64,000 nucleotides of DNA, taken from Pseudomonas sp. RC10 (GTDB taxonomy: Bacteria > Pseudomonadota > Gammaproteobacteria > Pseudomonadales > Pseudomonadaceae). Each line of letters starts with the position of its first letter. Position 1 is the first letter of the stretch. The translations under genes were made by a program, and so were the position numbers. Positions 40,053 to 50,729 of this stretch are shown here, piece after piece. Under the pieces are notes generated by a model, which searched no databases, was not told where the DNA came from, and worked only from the letters and a program-made list of their open reading frames with translations. Location of the stretch: assembly GCF_038397775.1 (NCBI RefSeq), contig NZ_CP151650.1, forward strand, positions 6,157,001 through 6,221,000. The letters run 5' to 3'.

Positions 40053-41354
40053 TTATTGCAAAGTGTGTTGCTCGATGAATTCCAGCGGCTGCAGTCCTTC
40101 GCGACTCACCAGGCGATTGAATTCAATTCGGGGTAAACGTACCGCTAACAGGCTTTGACCTTCTTCGTCGTGCTCTTCACTCTGCACCGCGCCGAGTTGG
40201 AAGAACTGGGCACGAAGCCGGGCGAAGCGTTGCGACAAACACAGCGTGCCAACGAACAGGTCGCTTCCCAAGAGCTCGGCCACGGCCTGTTTGATCAAGT
40301 CCAGACCGCGACCGTCACGAGCAGAGACCCAGACACGCTGAGGCTTGCCGTCGGGATCGCGCTGGATCTGAGGCTCGACACCCTCAAGCAAATCGAGTTT
40401 GTTATAGACCTCCAGTATCGGCAAGTCTTGAGCACCGATCTCGCCCAGCACCGCCATGACCTGTTCGATCTGCTCCAGGCGATCCGGCTCATGCGCATCG
40501 ATCACATGCAGCAGAAGGTCCGAGTTGCTCGACTCTTCGAGCGTCGCCCTGAAAGCCTCAACCAGCTTGTGTGGCAGGTGACGAATGAACCCCACCGTAT
40601 CGGCAAGCACGATCGGCCCCAAATCGTCGATTTCCAGACGGCGCAGGGTTGGGTCAAGTGTGGCGAATAACTGATCAGCAGCGTAGACGTCGGAATGGGT
40701 CACTGCATTGAACAACGTCGATTTACCGGCGTTGGTGTAGCCCACGATGGAAACGGTCGGAATGTCGGCACGGGAACGGCCGCGACGGGCCTGATCACGC
40801 TGACTGCGTACCTTTTCCAGACGGCTCTTGATTTGACGCAGACGCACCCGCAGCAGACGACGGTCCGTCTCCAGCTGGGTTTCACCCGGGCCGCGCAGAC
40901 CGATACCACCGCCCTGACGCTCAAGGTGAGTCCACCCACGGACCAGGCGCGTACTCATGTGTTCAAGCTGCGCCAACTCGACCTGCAACTTACCTTCATG
41001 GGTTCGTGCGCGCTGGGCGAAGATGTCGAGAATCAAACCCGTACGGTCAAGCACGCGACACTCGAAAACGCGTTCGAGGTTACGTTCCTGACTGGGTGTA
41101 AGGACATGATTAAAAATGACGATATCTGTTTTTTCGGCGTGGACCAGGTCGCGTAACTCCTCGACCTTGCCGCTGCCTACCAGATATTTGGCCGTGGGCC
41201 GATGCCGTGGCACGTTGATGAACGCAACGATATCGGCACCCGCCGAAAGGGCCAACTCCCGGAACTCCTGCGGATCTTCGCGCGCCTCAGGGTCCTGGCC
41301 ATCCAAATGAACGAGGATTGCCCGCTCACCACCACCGTGGCGCTCAAAGAACAA
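40053..41354 (-). CDS. hflX: Ribosome-associated GTPase HflX
   Basis: 433 residues. The start is a TTG codon (41354) with GGAGTCTGCC directly upstream; no in-frame ATG fits better. The N-terminal HflX domain includes HRPTAKYLVGSGKVEEL, followed by a helical segment with the glycine-rich GGIGLRGPGETQLETDRR. The G domain has G1 VGYTNAGKSTLFN, G3 LADTVGFIRHLP and G4 NKLDLL. It rescues or splits stalled ribosomes. It lies 12 bp after hfq, so it is co-transcribed. Confidence 0.96.
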   Translation of the reverse strand: MFFERHGGGERAILVHLDGQDPEAREDPQEFRELALSAGADIVAFINVPRHRPTAKYLVGSGKVEELRDLVHAEKTDIVIFNHVLTPSQERNLERVFECRVLDRTGLILDIFAQRARTHEGKLQVELAQLEHMSTRLVRGWTHLERQGGGIGLRGPGETQLETDRRLLRVRLRQIKSRLEKVRSQRDQARRGRSRADIPTVSIVGYTNAGKSTLFNAVTHSDVYAADQLFATLDPTLRRLEIDDLGPIVLADTVGFIRHLPHKLVEAFRATLEESSNSDLLLHVIDAHEPDRLEQIEQVMAVLGEIGAQDLPILEVYNKLDLLEGVEPQIQRDPDGKPQRVWVSARDGRGLDLIKQAVAELLGSDLFVGTLCLSQRFARLRAQFFQLGAVQSEEHDEEGQSLLAVRLPRIEFNRLVSREGLQPLEFIEQHTLQ

Positions 41355-41366
41355 GGCAGACTCCTA

Positions 41367-41627
41367 TCAGGCGTTACCTGGCTCAGCATCACCCTGTTCG
41401 GATTCGGTAGCGCTAGGCAGACGAATTGGACGAACTGGAACGACGGTAGAGATGGCGTGCTTGTAAACCATTTGGCTGACAGTGTTCTTCAGCAAAATAA
41501 CGAACTGGTCGAAGGACTCGATGGTGCCTTGCAGCTTGATACCGTTGACCAGATAGATCGAAACCCCAACCTTTTCTTTACGCAAAGTGTTCAGGTAAGG
41601 GTCTTGTAGCGAATGCCCTTTTGACAT
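41367..41627 (-). CDS. hfq: RNA-binding chaperone Hfq
   Basis: 86 residues from ATG 41627 after AAAGGAGTGCGGCAC; a longer open frame lacks a ribosome site. The Sm1 motif ([20 protein letters not shown]) and Sm2 motif ([15 protein letters not shown]) are intact, with a short acidic C-tail. It forms a hexamer that pairs small RNAs with mRNAs and governs catabolite repression with Crc in Pseudomonas. It is 90 bp downstream of miaA; an inverted repeat CTTGGG/CCCAAG (41675-41695) lies in that gap. Confidence 0.99.
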   Translation of the reverse strand: MSKGHSLQDPYLNTLRKEKVGVSIYLVNGIKLQGTIESFDQFVILLKNTVSQMVYKHAISTVVPVRPIRLPSATESEQGDAEPGNA

Positions 41628-41717
41628 GTGCCGCACTCCTTTAAGGATCAATAGAATAAATTCGAAAACATTGGCTTGGGCCGTTACCCCCCAAGGATAG
41701 ACGGCTATTGCAAGGAC

Positions 41718-42689
41718 TCAGCTCAATATGGAGACCGATCCCAGGTATTTCAAGGTGCGTGGCAGATTGTCGCAAGCCAGGCTGTCCAACCAGTGTAAAT
41801 TTTCCCAGCTTCGTAACCAGGTGAACTGTCTCTTGGCCAATTGGCGCGTGGCGATGATGCCGCGTTCCTGCATCTCGTCCCGCGTCAGCTTGCCGTCGAG
41901 ATGGTCCCAGACCTGGCGATACCCTACAGCTCGTATAGACGGTAAATTCGAGTGCAGGTCACCCCTCGAACGTAACGCTACGACTTCTTCAACGAATCCT
42001 TCATCAAGCATTTGCCTGAAACGCAATGCGATCCGGTCATGCAGTACCTTGCGATCCTGCGGAGCGATCGCGAGATTTGCGACAGTATAGGGCAATTGAT
42101 GTCGCCCCGAACCGCCAGCTTGAGCAGTTTGCGCACTTTGTTGCTCACGGTGTGCGGTCATGCTCATACCACTGACCCGGTAAACCTCAAGCGCTCTCAT
42201 CAGCCGCTGTGGGTCATTGGGATGAATCCTCGCCGCCGACACCGGATCGACGCTTGCCAACTCATCGTGCAACGCCTGCCAGCCGCGGCTGGCCGCTTCG
42301 GCTTCAAGTTGCGCCCGGACCTCTGCGTCAGCCGCGGGCATGTCGGCCAGGCCCTCTAATAGAGCCTTGAAATACAACATGGTGCCACCGACCAGCAGGG
42401 GAATTTTTCCTTTGCGGGTGATTTCAGCCATGGCCTCCAACGCGTCAGTGCGAAAATCCGCCGCGGAATAGCTCTCCGACGGGTCGAGAATATCGATCAG
42501 CCGGTGGGGATACTTGTCCAAAAGCGCTTTTGACGGTTTGGCGGTGCCGATGTCCATGCCGCGATAGACCAGCGCCGAATCGACACTGATCAGCTCGCAG
42601 GGCAGCACCTTGGTCAGCTCGATGGCCAGGTCGGTCTTGCCGGCGGCGGTCGGCCCCATCAGAAAGATGGCTGGAGGAAATGCACTCAT
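41718..42689 (-). CDS. miaA: tRNA dimethylallyltransferase
   Basis: 323 residues. It transfers a dimethylallyl group to A37 of tRNAs reading UNN codons. The P-loop [14 protein letters not shown] is near residues 12-25, followed by [18 protein letters not shown] and [18 protein letters not shown]. The C-terminal [12 protein letters not shown] motif is also present. Its ATG overlaps the mutL stop (TGATG). It is upstream of hfq as in most gammaproteobacteria. Confidence 0.98.
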   Translation of the reverse strand: MSAFPPAIFLMGPTAAGKTDLAIELTKVLPCELISVDSALVYRGMDIGTAKPSKALLDKYPHRLIDILDPSESYSAADFRTDALEAMAEITRKGKIPLLVGGTMLYFKALLEGLADMPAADAEVRAQLEAEAASRGWQALHDELASVDPVSAARIHPNDPQRLMRALEVYRVSGMSMTAHREQQSAQTAQAGGSGRHQLPYTVANLAIAPQDRKVLHDRIALRFRQMLDEGFVEEVVALRSRGDLHSNLPSIRAVGYRQVWDHLDGKLTRDEMQERGIIATRQLAKRQFTWLRSWENLHWLDSLACDNLPRTLKYLGSVSILS

Positions 42690-44689
42690 CAGCGACCGCG
42701 CAAGAACAGTTTGTCGAGGTCATCCAGACCCAGCTGGGTCCAGGTCGGTCGGCCATGGTTGCACTGGCCGCTGCGCTCGGTGTTTTCCATGTCGCGCAAC
42801 AGGCCGTTCATCTCCGGAATCGCCAGGCGCCGGTTCGCTCTCACCGCGCCATGACAGGCCATGGTGCCAAGCAGCTCGTTCATGTGCGCTTGTACCCTGT
42901 CGCTGGTGCCGTACTCCATCAGGTCGGACAACACGTCATGCACAAGACGGTTGGCTTCGGCCTGTTTGAGCAATGCGGGAATCTGTCGGATCGCCAGGCT
43001 TTCGGGCCCCAGGCGCTGCAACTCGAACCCTAGTTGCTGGAAGGTCGCCATATGCTCTTCGGCGCAGTCTGCTTCACGCTGGCTGACGGCAATCGACTCT
43101 GGCACCAGCAGCGGCTGCCCGCTCAAGCCCTCGCTGGCCATGGCGATTTTCAGGCGCTCGTACATGATCCGCTCGTGGGCGGCGTGCATGTCCACCAGCA
43201 CCAGTCCGTGAGCGTTCTCAGCGAGGATATAAATGCCTTTGAGTTGCGCCAGCGCGTAGCCCAACGGCGGGATATCCCCTTGAGATTCCGGCAACGGAAC
43301 GCCGACTGCATTGCCCGGCGTCGCCTGCGCTCCCGGAAGCGGAGCAAAGAACGCGCTGTAAGCCGCTCGCGCTTCTTCGGCAGGCAACACAGAAGAAGGG
43401 CGCGGCGTGTACTGATACTGATAACCCGCGCCAGCGCCGGAACCCGCCGCAGGGCCATCGCCCGCGGTGTTTGGGGTACTCCACGCCGAGCCTTGCGGGG
43501 TTTCCAACACATTGTTGGCCAGACGCATCTCGCCTTGCGGGCCGAACTCGCCCGCTTCCGGCCCGGTCGGACGCACCAGCGCCGTGACCGAGGTCGTGCC
43601 AGCAAGCTGGTCTTCCGGGCGGACATCGCCCAAAGCCCGATGCAACGTGCCGTACAGGAAGTCATGCACCATGCGCCCGTCGCGGAAACGGACTTCGTGC
43701 TTGGTCGGGTGCACGTTGACGTCGACCACCGCAGGGTCGACCTCAAAGAACAGCACGAACGTCGGATGACGGCCATTGAACAACACGTCGCGATAGGCTT
43801 GGCGCACCGCGTGGGCCACCAGCTTGTCGCGGACCGCCCGGCCGTTGACGAAGAAATACTGCAAGTCAGCCTGGCTGCGAGAGAAGGTCGGCAGCCCCAC
43901 CCAGCCCCAGAGTTTCAGGCCGTTGCGTTCGACCTCGATCGGCAGCGCCTGCTCCAGAAAGCCCGGACCGCAGACCGCCGAGACGCGTCGCGCCCGGGCC
44001 ACGTCATCGCGGGCTTCATGAAGACTGAGAATGGTCTTGCCGTTGTGGCGCAGATGAAACGCGACGTCGAAACGCGCCAGCGCCATCCGTTTGATCACTT
44101 CTTGAAGGTGATCGAATTCGGTTTTTTCGGCCTTGAGGAATTTACGGCGCGCCGGGGTGTTGAAGAACAGATCACGCACTTCGACCGATGTGCCCACCGG
44201 GTGCGCAGCTGGTTGAACGCGAGAGGCCATATCACGCCCCTCGGTTTCCACTTGCCAGGCCTGATCGGCATCGCGGGTGCGGGACGTCAGCGTCAAACGG
44301 GCCACGGAGCTGATCGACGCCAGCGCCTCGCCACGAAACCCGAGGCTCATCACACGTTCGAGGTCTTCCAGTTCGCGAATCTTGCTGGTGGCATGTCGCG
44401 CCAAGGCCAGCGGCAGGTCGTCGGACGAAATGCCACCACCGTCGTCGCGCACGCGCAGCAGCTTGATGCCCGCTTGTTCGACATCGACATCGATTCGACG
44501 GGCTCCGGAATCGAGGCTGTTTTCCAGCAATTCCTTGATGACCGACGCCGGACGCTCGACCACCTCACCTGCCGCGATCTGGTTTGCCAGCCGCGGACTG
44601 AGCAATTGAATGCGCGCAGCTTCGGCGGCCGGGCCGTCAACGCTTACGCTGACGTCCAGGCCTTCTTCATCGAGCAGCAGACCCGTCAC
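42689..44689 (-). CDS. mutL: DNA mismatch repair protein MutL
   Basis: 666 residues from a GTG at 44689 that overlaps the amiB stop in GTGA. The GHKL ATPase motifs are clear ([41 protein letters not shown]). After a proline- and alanine-rich linker (about residues 370-450), the C-terminal domain carries the endonuclease metal motif [13 protein letters not shown], as in organisms lacking MutH, and [10 protein letters not shown]. The first 25 residues before [20 protein letters not shown] are longer than in P. aeruginosa MutL as remembered and may be partly untranslated, but no other start fits. Confidence 0.97.
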   Translation of the reverse strand: MTGLLLDEEGLDVSVSVDGPAAEAARIQLLSPRLANQIAAGEVVERPASVIKELLENSLDSGARRIDVDVEQAGIKLLRVRDDGGGISSDDLPLALARHATSKIRELEDLERVMSLGFRGEALASISSVARLTLTSRTRDADQAWQVETEGRDMASRVQPAAHPVGTSVEVRDLFFNTPARRKFLKAEKTEFDHLQEVIKRMALARFDVAFHLRHNGKTILSLHEARDDVARARRVSAVCGPGFLEQALPIEVERNGLKLWGWVGLPTFSRSQADLQYFFVNGRAVRDKLVAHAVRQAYRDVLFNGRHPTFVLFFEVDPAVVDVNVHPTKHEVRFRDGRMVHDFLYGTLHRALGDVRPEDQLAGTTSVTALVRPTGPEAGEFGPQGEMRLANNVLETPQGSAWSTPNTAGDGPAAGSGAGAGYQYQYTPRPSSVLPAEEARAAYSAFFAPLPGAQATPGNAVGVPLPESQGDIPPLGYALAQLKGIYILAENAHGLVLVDMHAAHERIMYERLKIAMASEGLSGQPLLVPESIAVSQREADCAEEHMATFQQLGFELQRLGPESLAIRQIPALLKQAEANRLVHDVLSDLMEYGTSDRVQAHMNELLGTMACHGAVRANRRLAIPEMNGLLRDMENTERSGQCNHGRPTWTQLGLDDLDKLFLRGR

Positions 44690-46113
44690 GGCTCACCCGC
44701 CAGTTCCGCGCTTGGAATCTTCAATTGCTGACCGACTTTCAATTCATCGGAGCTGAGATTATTCGCCGAACGCAACGTTGCCATGCTCATGTCGTAACGG
44801 GCCGAGAGCATGCTCAGCGACTCACCCGGACGTACCATATGCTCACGCGGCCCCATGGCCAGCTTGCCGTTGTCCCTCAGCCAGGCGATGTAGGTGCCCT
44901 GTGGCGGATTCTGCTGGAAGAACTGCTTCACGCCCGCCGTGATCGAACGCGCCAGCGCCTGCTGGTGGCTGGCACCTTGAAGCTTGCTGGCCTCGGCCGA
45001 GTTGGAGATGAAGCCGGTTTCCACCAGGATCGATGGGATGTCGGGCGATTTGAGCACCATAAAGCCTGCCTGCTCGACCCGCGCCTTGTGCAGCGAGGTC
45101 ACGCGGCCAATGTTGGTGAGGACTTTCTGGCCGACGTTGAGGCTCGACGTCAGCGACGCGGTCATCGACAGGTCGAGCAATACGCCCGCGAGCATGCGGT
45201 CTTTGTCGTCCAGGCTCACAGCACCTGCCCCACCGATCAAGTCGGAGCGGTTTTCACTGTCTGCCAGCCAACGCGCAGTCTCGGAGGTGGCACCGCGCTC
45301 GGACAACGCAAATACCGATGCCCCGAACGCCGCCGAAGACGGCGCGGCGTCAGCGTGAATCGACACGAAAAGGTCAGCCCCTTTGGCACGGGCGATTTCA
45401 GTGCGTTTACGCAACGGGATGAAGTAATCGCCAGTACGGGTCAGCTCGGCGCGATAGCCCTTCTCGGCGTTGATCTGGCGCTGCAATTCCTTGGCGATCG
45501 ACAGCACCACGTTCTTTTCTTTTTCGCCTCGGCTGCCTGATGCACCCGGGTCTTCACCACCGTGTCCGGCATCGATGACCACCACAATGTCGCGCTTGCC
45601 GTTCGGCACAGGCGTGAGCTTGATTTCAGGCTTCGACGGGCTGACCGGCACCGCTGGCGTTGCCGGGGCTACGGTGGCCGGGGTGTCGGCGACGGTCGGC
45701 GGCGGGTTGGCGTCGGCAGGGTTGTCGTAGAGATCGACTACCAGACGATTGCCGTACTGCTGATTCGGCGCCAGCGTGAAGCTTTTCGGGGTCACGGCCT
45801 TTTTCAGGTCGATGACCACGCGCAGGTCGTCCGGCGTGCGTTGCGCTGAACGCATGCTGGTGATCGGCGTGTTGGCGGTCGGGATGTTCAGCGCACCGCC
45901 CAGCGTCGCGCCGTTGATGTCGATGACCAGACGGTCCGGAGACTGAAGGGTAAAGACGCTGTGCTGAACCGGGCCAGACAGGTCGAAAACCAGTCGAGTG
46001 TTATCCGGAGCACGCCATAAGCGGACACTTCGTACCTGTGAAGCGGCCAACGCGTCGACGGCCAGCGTCGTCAGCAGCAGTCCAATCACAGTAACCAGCG
46101 CGCGCATGCGCAT
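44686..46113 (-). CDS. amiB: N-acetylmuramoyl-L-alanine amidase AmiB
   Basis: Periplasmic cell-separation amidase, 475 residues from ATG 46113, preceded by GGGGTTAGGT; upstream in-frame codons overlap tsaE. Signal peptide [23 protein letters not shown]. It has an AMIN domain ([20 protein letters not shown], residues about 30-130), a proline/alanine linker, an Amidase_3 zinc domain ([40 protein letters not shown]) and a C-terminal LysM ([18 protein letters not shown]). It is activated at the septum by EnvC/NlpD-type proteins in E. coli. It lies between tsaE and mutL. Confidence 0.96.
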   Translation of the reverse strand: MRMRALVTVIGLLLTTLAVDALAASQVRSVRLWRAPDNTRLVFDLSGPVQHSVFTLQSPDRLVIDINGATLGGALNIPTANTPITSMRSAQRTPDDLRVVIDLKKAVTPKSFTLAPNQQYGNRLVVDLYDNPADANPPPTVADTPATVAPATPAVPVSPSKPEIKLTPVPNGKRDIVVVIDAGHGGEDPGASGSRGEKEKNVVLSIAKELQRQINAEKGYRAELTRTGDYFIPLRKRTEIARAKGADLFVSIHADAAPSSAAFGASVFALSERGATSETARWLADSENRSDLIGGAGAVSLDDKDRMLAGVLLDLSMTASLTSSLNVGQKVLTNIGRVTSLHKARVEQAGFMVLKSPDIPSILVETGFISNSAEASKLQGASHQQALARSITAGVKQFFQQNPPQGTYIAWLRDNGKLAMGPREHMVRPGESLSMLSARYDMSMATLRSANNLSSDELKVGQQLKIPSAELAGEP

Positions 46114-46127
46114 ACCTAACCCCATAT

Positions 46128-46598
46128 CTATTTGAATTCCAAAGCCAAAGCGGCACACCACTTCTCACCGCGCGAGCTTTCAGGGCTCAGAGTCAGCGCT
46201 CGACCTTCCGCGTGCGGCCTAATGGTAATGATCAGGTCAGGCTTTGGCAAAAAGCCCGCACCGAGATTGGGCCATTCGATCAGGCAAAGGGCCTCCCCTT
46301 CGAAGTAATCCCGTATGCCGAGGAATTCTAGCTCTTCTGGATCAACAAGTCGGTAAAGATCAAAGTGATACGCGCGATTTCTCCCAATCTCGTAAGGTTC
46401 CACGAGGGTGAACGTCGGGCTTTTCACCGCGCCGACATGGCCCAGCCCACGGATGATTCCCCGCGACAGGGTGGTCTTGCCAGCCCCCAGATCGCCTTCA
46501 AGAAAAATAATTCCATTGCTTTCAGTGACTTGGGCAATCCGCGCACCAAAGTCGGTCATCGCCTCTTCACCCATCAGGTGCAGGGTTAACTCAGACAC
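46128..46598 (-). CDS. tsaE: tRNA threonylcarbamoyladenosine biosynthesis ATPase TsaE
   Basis: 156 residues, started by GTG 46598 with GGAGCAACAACC upstream; it overlaps the end of nnr by 13 bp. The Walker A motif is GDLGAGKTTLSRGIIRG, followed by KSPTFTLVEPYE and HFDLYRLVDPEELEFLGIRD, all standard for TsaE. It drives TsaB-TsaD in making t6A37. A member of the nnr-tsaE-amiB-mutL-miaA-hfq order common in Pseudomonas and enterics. Confidence 0.97.
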   Translation of the reverse strand: MSELTLHLMGEEAMTDFGARIAQVTESNGIIFLEGDLGAGKTTLSRGIIRGLGHVGAVKSPTFTLVEPYEIGRNRAYHFDLYRLVDPEELEFLGIRDYFEGEALCLIEWPNLGAGFLPKPDLIITIRPHAEGRALTLSPESSRGEKWCAALALEFK

Positions 46599-48082
46599 GG
46601 TTGTTGCTCCTCCAGAAGCCTACGAATAACAGGAATCAGATCAGCGGCAACCATCCCGCGCCCACTGGCCCCGCATAGTTCTCCCGCCAGCGCGTGAAGC
46701 CAGACGCCGAGGCAGGCGGCCTCGAAAGCGGGCATTTTTTGCGCCATCAACGCGCCAATGACGCCCGCCAGCACATCGCCCAAACCGCCCGTCGCCATCG
46801 CCGGATGACCGTGATTGGCCAGCGCCAGATCCCCAGCAGGGTTAGCGATCAGGCTGCCGCTGCCCTTCAAAACGCAGACAGCGTTGAATTTCCGGGCCAG
46901 CGCTCGCGTCGCAGCGGGCCGATCGACTTGAATTTCCTGAGTGCCAATGCCCAGCAAACGCGCCGCTTCCCCAGGGTGCGGCGTGATCACGCAATCCTTG
47001 GGCAACTGCACCAGACCGGCGGCCAGCTGATTCAGCGCGTCAGCGTCCCAGACTTGAGGCCGTTCGGCATTGGCGGCGGCAGACAACAGGCTGCGGCCCC
47101 AACTGTGCTGCCCCAATCCTGGCCCGACGACCAACACGCTGGCGGGCTCGATCAGCGCCATCAGTTGATTCGCCGAGCTGATGCCAGCGCTCATGACTTC
47201 GGGAAACCGCGTCAACGCAGCGGTAACGTGTTCGGGACGGGTCGCCAGCGTGACCATCCCCGCGCCGCTGCGCAAGGTGCTTTCCGTGGACAGCAGGGCC
47301 GCGCCGCCGAAGCCAAGATCGCCGCCAATGACCAACACGCGACCAAACTGGCCTTTATGGGCCGTGCGAGGACGAGCCTTGAGGACGGGCAGATTAAATG
47401 TATCGAGACGTTTAACGCTGACGGGCGCTTGCCCGACGATGGCCGGATCAGCCTGTAAATCGTCGAACACCAGCTCACCGACACGATCAGGCGCATCACC
47501 GGTGAACAGGCCGACCTTGAGACCAATGAAGGTCACCGTCAGATCGGCACGCACCGCCACGCCCAGCGTGTGGCCCGTGTCCGCGCACAGCCCCGACGGG
47601 ATGTCGACTGCCATGACCGGCAAACGACTGTCGTTTATGGCGTGAATGGCGGACGTGTAGGGGTCGCGCACATCGCCCTTGAGACCCGTCCCGAGCAGCG
47701 CATCGACGACGATCCCGCTCAGCACTTGTTGCTGCCACGGCTGGATGTCGACCTGATCACTCGCCGCTTCTTTATAAGCAGTCTCGGCATCGCCCTTCAG
47801 CGCCGAGCAATCGCCCACAGCCAGCACCGTCACCTGCCAGCCTGCGCGCTTGGCCAAGGCCGCAATCAAATAGCCATCGCCCGCGTTATTGCCATGGCCT
47901 GCCAGCACTGTCAGTCGCTGACCGTCAGGCCAATGGCGACGGATTGCGCGCCAGGCGGCGTGGGCTGCGCGCTGCATGAGTTCGAAGCCGGGCGTGCCTG
48001 CGGCAATCAGGCGTGCGTCGAGGTCGCGGACCTGCGCGGCGCTGTACAGTGCGTCGGGAAATGGGGGTTTGCTGTGCAACAT
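46586..48082 (-). CDS. nnr: Bifunctional NAD(P)H-hydrate epimerase / ADP-dependent dehydratase
   Basis: 498 residues from ATG 48082 (MLHSKPPFPDALYSAAQVRD). The frame is open another 31 codons, but that part overlaps the queG promoter and lacks family sequence. The N-terminal epimerase domain has VLAGHGNNAGDGYLIAALAK and ALLGTGLKGDVRDPY. The C-terminal ribokinase-like dehydratase has VVGPGLGQ, VITPHPGEAARLLG and ATGGLGDVLAGVIGALMAQK. Together they repair damaged NADHX and NADPHX. First gene of the large minus-strand cluster, divergent from queG over 62 bp. Confidence 0.96.
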   Translation of the reverse strand: MLHSKPPFPDALYSAAQVRDLDARLIAAGTPGFELMQRAAHAAWRAIRRHWPDGQRLTVLAGHGNNAGDGYLIAALAKRAGWQVTVLAVGDCSALKGDAETAYKEAASDQVDIQPWQQQVLSGIVVDALLGTGLKGDVRDPYTSAIHAINDSRLPVMAVDIPSGLCADTGHTLGVAVRADLTVTFIGLKVGLFTGDAPDRVGELVFDDLQADPAIVGQAPVSVKRLDTFNLPVLKARPRTAHKGQFGRVLVIGGDLGFGGAALLSTESTLRSGAGMVTLATRPEHVTAALTRFPEVMSAGISSANQLMALIEPASVLVVGPGLGQHSWGRSLLSAAANAERPQVWDADALNQLAAGLVQLPKDCVITPHPGEAARLLGIGTQEIQVDRPAATRALARKFNAVCVLKGSGSLIANPAGDLALANHGHPAMATGGLGDVLAGVIGALMAQKMPAFEAACLGVWLHALAGELCGASGRGMVAADLIPVIRRLLEEQQPCLS

Positions 48083-48144
48083 GCGTCTTTGGGCTCCGAT
48101 GTCTGGCAGAATTATACGCACCTGCGCCCCGGTGTCCTCCCTGC

Positions 48145-49263
48145 ATGTCCGCGATAACTGTAGATCCAGCCACACAATCCGCGCCCTTGTCGGCTGCGGC
48201 GCTGTCCGAGCTTGCCCAATCCATCAAGGACTGGGGGCGCGAACTCGGCTTCCAACAAGTGGGTATCTCGGGGCTGGATCTGGCGGAACATGAGCAGCAT
48301 CTGGAGCGCTGGCTCGAAGCCGGGTATCACGGCGAGATGGACTATATGGCAGCGCACGGCAGCAAACGTTCGCACCCGGAGGAATTGGTGCCGGGCACGC
48401 TGCGAGTGGTGTCGCTGCGTATGGACTATCTGCCGGGCGAAACGCAGATGGCGCAATTGCTGGCTCAGCCAGAAAAAGCCTATGTCTCGCGTTATGCCTT
48501 GGGCCGCGATTATCACAAGCTGATTCGCAAGCGCGTGCAGCAACTGGCCGAGCGTATCCAGCAAGCCATCGGCCCCTTCGGTTTCAGGGCGTTCGTCGAC
48601 AGCGCCCCGGTGCTGGAAAAGGCCATCGCCGAACAGGCCGGTCTGGGCTGGATTGGCAAGAACACGCTGGTGCTGAATCGCAAAGCGGGCAGCTATTTCT
48701 TCCTGAGCGAGTTGTTCGTTGATTTGCCGCTGCCGACCGATGCCCCTCATGCCACCGAACATTGCGGGCGTTGCAGAGCTTGTCTGGACGTGTGCCCGAC
48801 CAACGCGTTCGTCGGGCCATACGTGCTGGACGCCCGGCGTTGCATTTCTTACCTGACCATCGAATTGAAAACGTCGATTCCCGAAGAGTTGCGCTCGATG
48901 ATCGGCAATCGAGTGTTCGGCTGCGACGATTGTCAGATCGTCTGCCCCTGGAATCGCTTCGCCCGGCCCACCGATCAAAACGACTTCAAACCCCGCCACG
49001 GCCTCGATAACGCCGAACTGACGACGCTGTTTTTGTGGGATGAGACGACGTTTCTCAGCAATACCGAAGGCTCGCCATTGCGGCGTGCGGGGTATGAACG
49101 GTGGTTGAGGAATCTTGCGGTGGGGCTGGGCAATGCGCCTTCTACCATTCCGGTGATCGAGGCATTGAAAGCGCGCCTGAATGATCCGTCAGAAATGGTG
49201 CGCGAGCATGTGGAATGGGCGTTGCGGCGGCATGGCGTTAGCCAGCCAACTCAAAACCTGTAG
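48145..49263 (+). CDS. queG: Epoxyqueuosine reductase
   Basis: 372 residues from ATG 48145 (MSAITVDPATQSAPLSAAAL). It is the cobalamin- and iron-sulfur-dependent last step of queuosine synthesis in tRNA. The two [4Fe-4S] cysteine sets are CGRCRACLDVCPTNAF and GCDDCQIVCPWN. AEQAGLGWIGKNTLVLNRKA is a conserved segment, and a HEAT-like C-terminus follows. The final codons run into a REP sequence: the stop TAG (49261-49263) is the TAG of CCTGTAGGAG, so the C-terminal NL and the stop come from the repeat boundary. Confidence 0.96.
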   Translation: MSAITVDPATQSAPLSAAALSELAQSIKDWGRELGFQQVGISGLDLAEHEQHLERWLEAGYHGEMDYMAAHGSKRSHPEELVPGTLRVVSLRMDYLPGETQMAQLLAQPEKAYVSRYALGRDYHKLIRKRVQQLAERIQQAIGPFGFRAFVDSAPVLEKAIAEQAGLGWIGKNTLVLNRKAGSYFFLSELFVDLPLPTDAPHATEHCGRCRACLDVCPTNAFVGPYVLDARRCISYLTIELKTSIPEELRSMIGNRVFGCDDCQIVCPWNRFARPTDQNDFKPRHGLDNAELTTLFLWDETTFLSNTEGSPLRRAGYERWLRNLAVGLGNAPSTIPVIEALKARLNDPSEMVREHVEWALRRHGVSQPTQNL

Positions 49264-49346
49264 GAGTGAGCTTGCTCGCGACAGGGTTCTTTCAGACGCT
49301 GCATCTTTGAATGTGCTGGAGAATCGCGAGCAAGCTCACTCCTACA
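49257..49346. repeat. REPIN-like inverted REP pair 5, overlapping the queG stop
   Basis: Arms CCTGTAGGAGTGAGCTTGCT and AGCAAGCTCACTCCTACA are inverted copies in the convergent gap between queG and the TRIC-like gene. The left arm includes the queG stop codon. Confidence 0.88.
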
Positions 49347-49369
49347 AAAGTCTCCACCCAGTCTCAAAT

Positions 49370-49981
49370 TCAATGCCCATCCTTGTACACAAACTTGGGC
49401 ATTTCCCAGCGATACTTGATCGCCAGCAGACGCAGCAACAGCCCACCCGACAGGGTAATCAGCGTGCCCTGCTCGATCGGCAACCCCACCCACTGACACA
49501 ACAAGAAGCACCACGCCGCAGCGAACGAGACACTGGCGTACAGCTCGCGCCGGAAGATCAGCGGGATGTCGTTGCAGAAGATGTCTCGCAAGATGCCGCC
49601 AAAAGTCCCGGTGATCACCCCGCTGACCGCCGCCACCAGCATGCCTAGCCCCATGTCCAACGCCGTCGTGCAGCCGATGATCGTAAACGCCACCAGACCC
49701 AAGGCGTCGAGCACCAGGAACAGCGAGCGGAGGTGGCGCATCAGCGGTGCAATAAAGATCGTCACCAAAGCGGCCAAAGTGGTGAGAATCAAGTATTCCG
49801 GGTGTTTCACCCACGTCAGCGGATAGTGGCCCAACAGCACGTCGCGCGCCGAACCGCCTCCCAGCGCCGTGATGCAGGCAATCAGCACCACGCCAAACCA
49901 GTCCATGCCGCGACGTCCGGCAGACAGCGCGCCAGTCATGGCCTCGGCAGTGATGGCGATCAGGTAAAGCATCAACAGCAT
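49370..49981 (-). CDS. Trimeric intracellular cation (TRIC)-like channel family membrane protein (UPF0126)
   Basis: 203 residues with seven hydrophobic helices arranged as two similar halves, each with a glycine-rich motif: ALGGGSARDVLLG in the first and TGTFGGILRDIFCN in the second. This internal duplication defines the UPF0126/TRIC family, some of which conduct K+ or other cations. The physiological role in Pseudomonas is unknown. It starts at ATG 49981 and stands alone, convergent with queG. The 104 bp toward orn hold nothing recognisable. Confidence 0.9.
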   Translation of the reverse strand: MLLMLYLIAITAEAMTGALSAGRRGMDWFGVVLIACITALGGGSARDVLLGHYPLTWVKHPEYLILTTLAALVTIFIAPLMRHLRSLFLVLDALGLVAFTIIGCTTALDMGLGMLVAAVSGVITGTFGGILRDIFCNDIPLIFRRELYASVSFAAAWCFLLCQWVGLPIEQGTLITLSGGLLLRLLAIKYRWEMPKFVYKDGH

Positions 49982-50085
49982 GGTGGCGATCCGTGCGAAA
50001 GAGGGACGCAGTTTGAAACGCTTAGAAGCGCTTGCCCGCGGTTACGGTGTTCCTGTCACGGGCAAGCAAACGCCTAGTCGACGCG

Positions 50086-50622
50086 TCAGACTTTGATGAA
50101 ATGCTCGCGATAAAAACGCAACTCGGCGATGGATTCACGAATGTCGTCCAGTGCCAGGTGGGTGCTGCCCTTCTTGAACTTCAGCTCCGGCGACCAGCGT
50201 GCCGCCAGCTCCTTGAGCGTCGAAACATCGAGGTTGCGGTAATGGAAGTAGTTTTCCAGCGTCGGCATGCGCTTATAAAGGAAGCGGCGGTCCTGACAGA
50301 TGCTGTTGCCGCAGATCGGCGAGCTGCGCTCCGGCACCCACTGTTTGATGAAATCCAGAGTCATGGCTTCGGCTTCAGCGGTGGAAATCGTGCTTTCGCG
50401 CACGCGCTGGGTCAGGCCCGAACCGCCGTGCTGACGGGTGTTCCACTCGTCCATGCCATTCAACAGGTCATCGCTTTGATGCACGGCGATGACCGGGCCT
50501 TCGGCCAGGGTGTTCAGCTCGCTGTCGGTGATGATGGTCGCCATCTCGATGATGACGTCGTTGTCAGGGTCCAGACCGGTCATTTCCAGGTCGATCCAGA
50601 TCAGATTCTGCTTGTTCTGCAT
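50086..50622 (-). CDS. orn: Oligoribonuclease
   Basis: DEDDh 3'-5' exonuclease, 178 residues from ATG 50622 after AGGAGCCGACAT, that degrades RNA dinucleotides including pGpG from c-di-GMP turnover. Catalytic acids are visible in [20 protein letters not shown] and [14 protein letters not shown], and the C-terminal histidine/aspartate in [13 protein letters not shown]. An upstream open extension is not family-like. It is divergent from rsgA over 107 bp, the conserved arrangement. Confidence 0.97.
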   Translation of the reverse strand: MQNKQNLIWIDLEMTGLDPDNDVIIEMATIITDSELNTLAEGPVIAVHQSDDLLNGMDEWNTRQHGGSGLTQRVRESTISTAEAEAMTLDFIKQWVPERSSPICGNSICQDRRFLYKRMPTLENYFHYRNLDVSTLKELAARWSPELKFKKGSTHLALDDIRESIAELRFYREHFIKV

Positions 50623-50729
50623 ATGTCGGCTCCTCAGCGTAGGCGCGCAGTTTAGCGTAGCCGAGCGTGCTAGACTCCCCCGCGCTTTACCCAATTAGCA
50701 GCTTTTGCATTCCGGATCTCAGAACACCC

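Noticed and set aside
38466..40136. 556-codon plus-strand open frame
   Set aside because: Antisense to hflC and hflK, which are unmistakable.
43034..44731. 565-codon plus-strand open frame
   Set aside because: Antisense to mutL; no recognisable domain.
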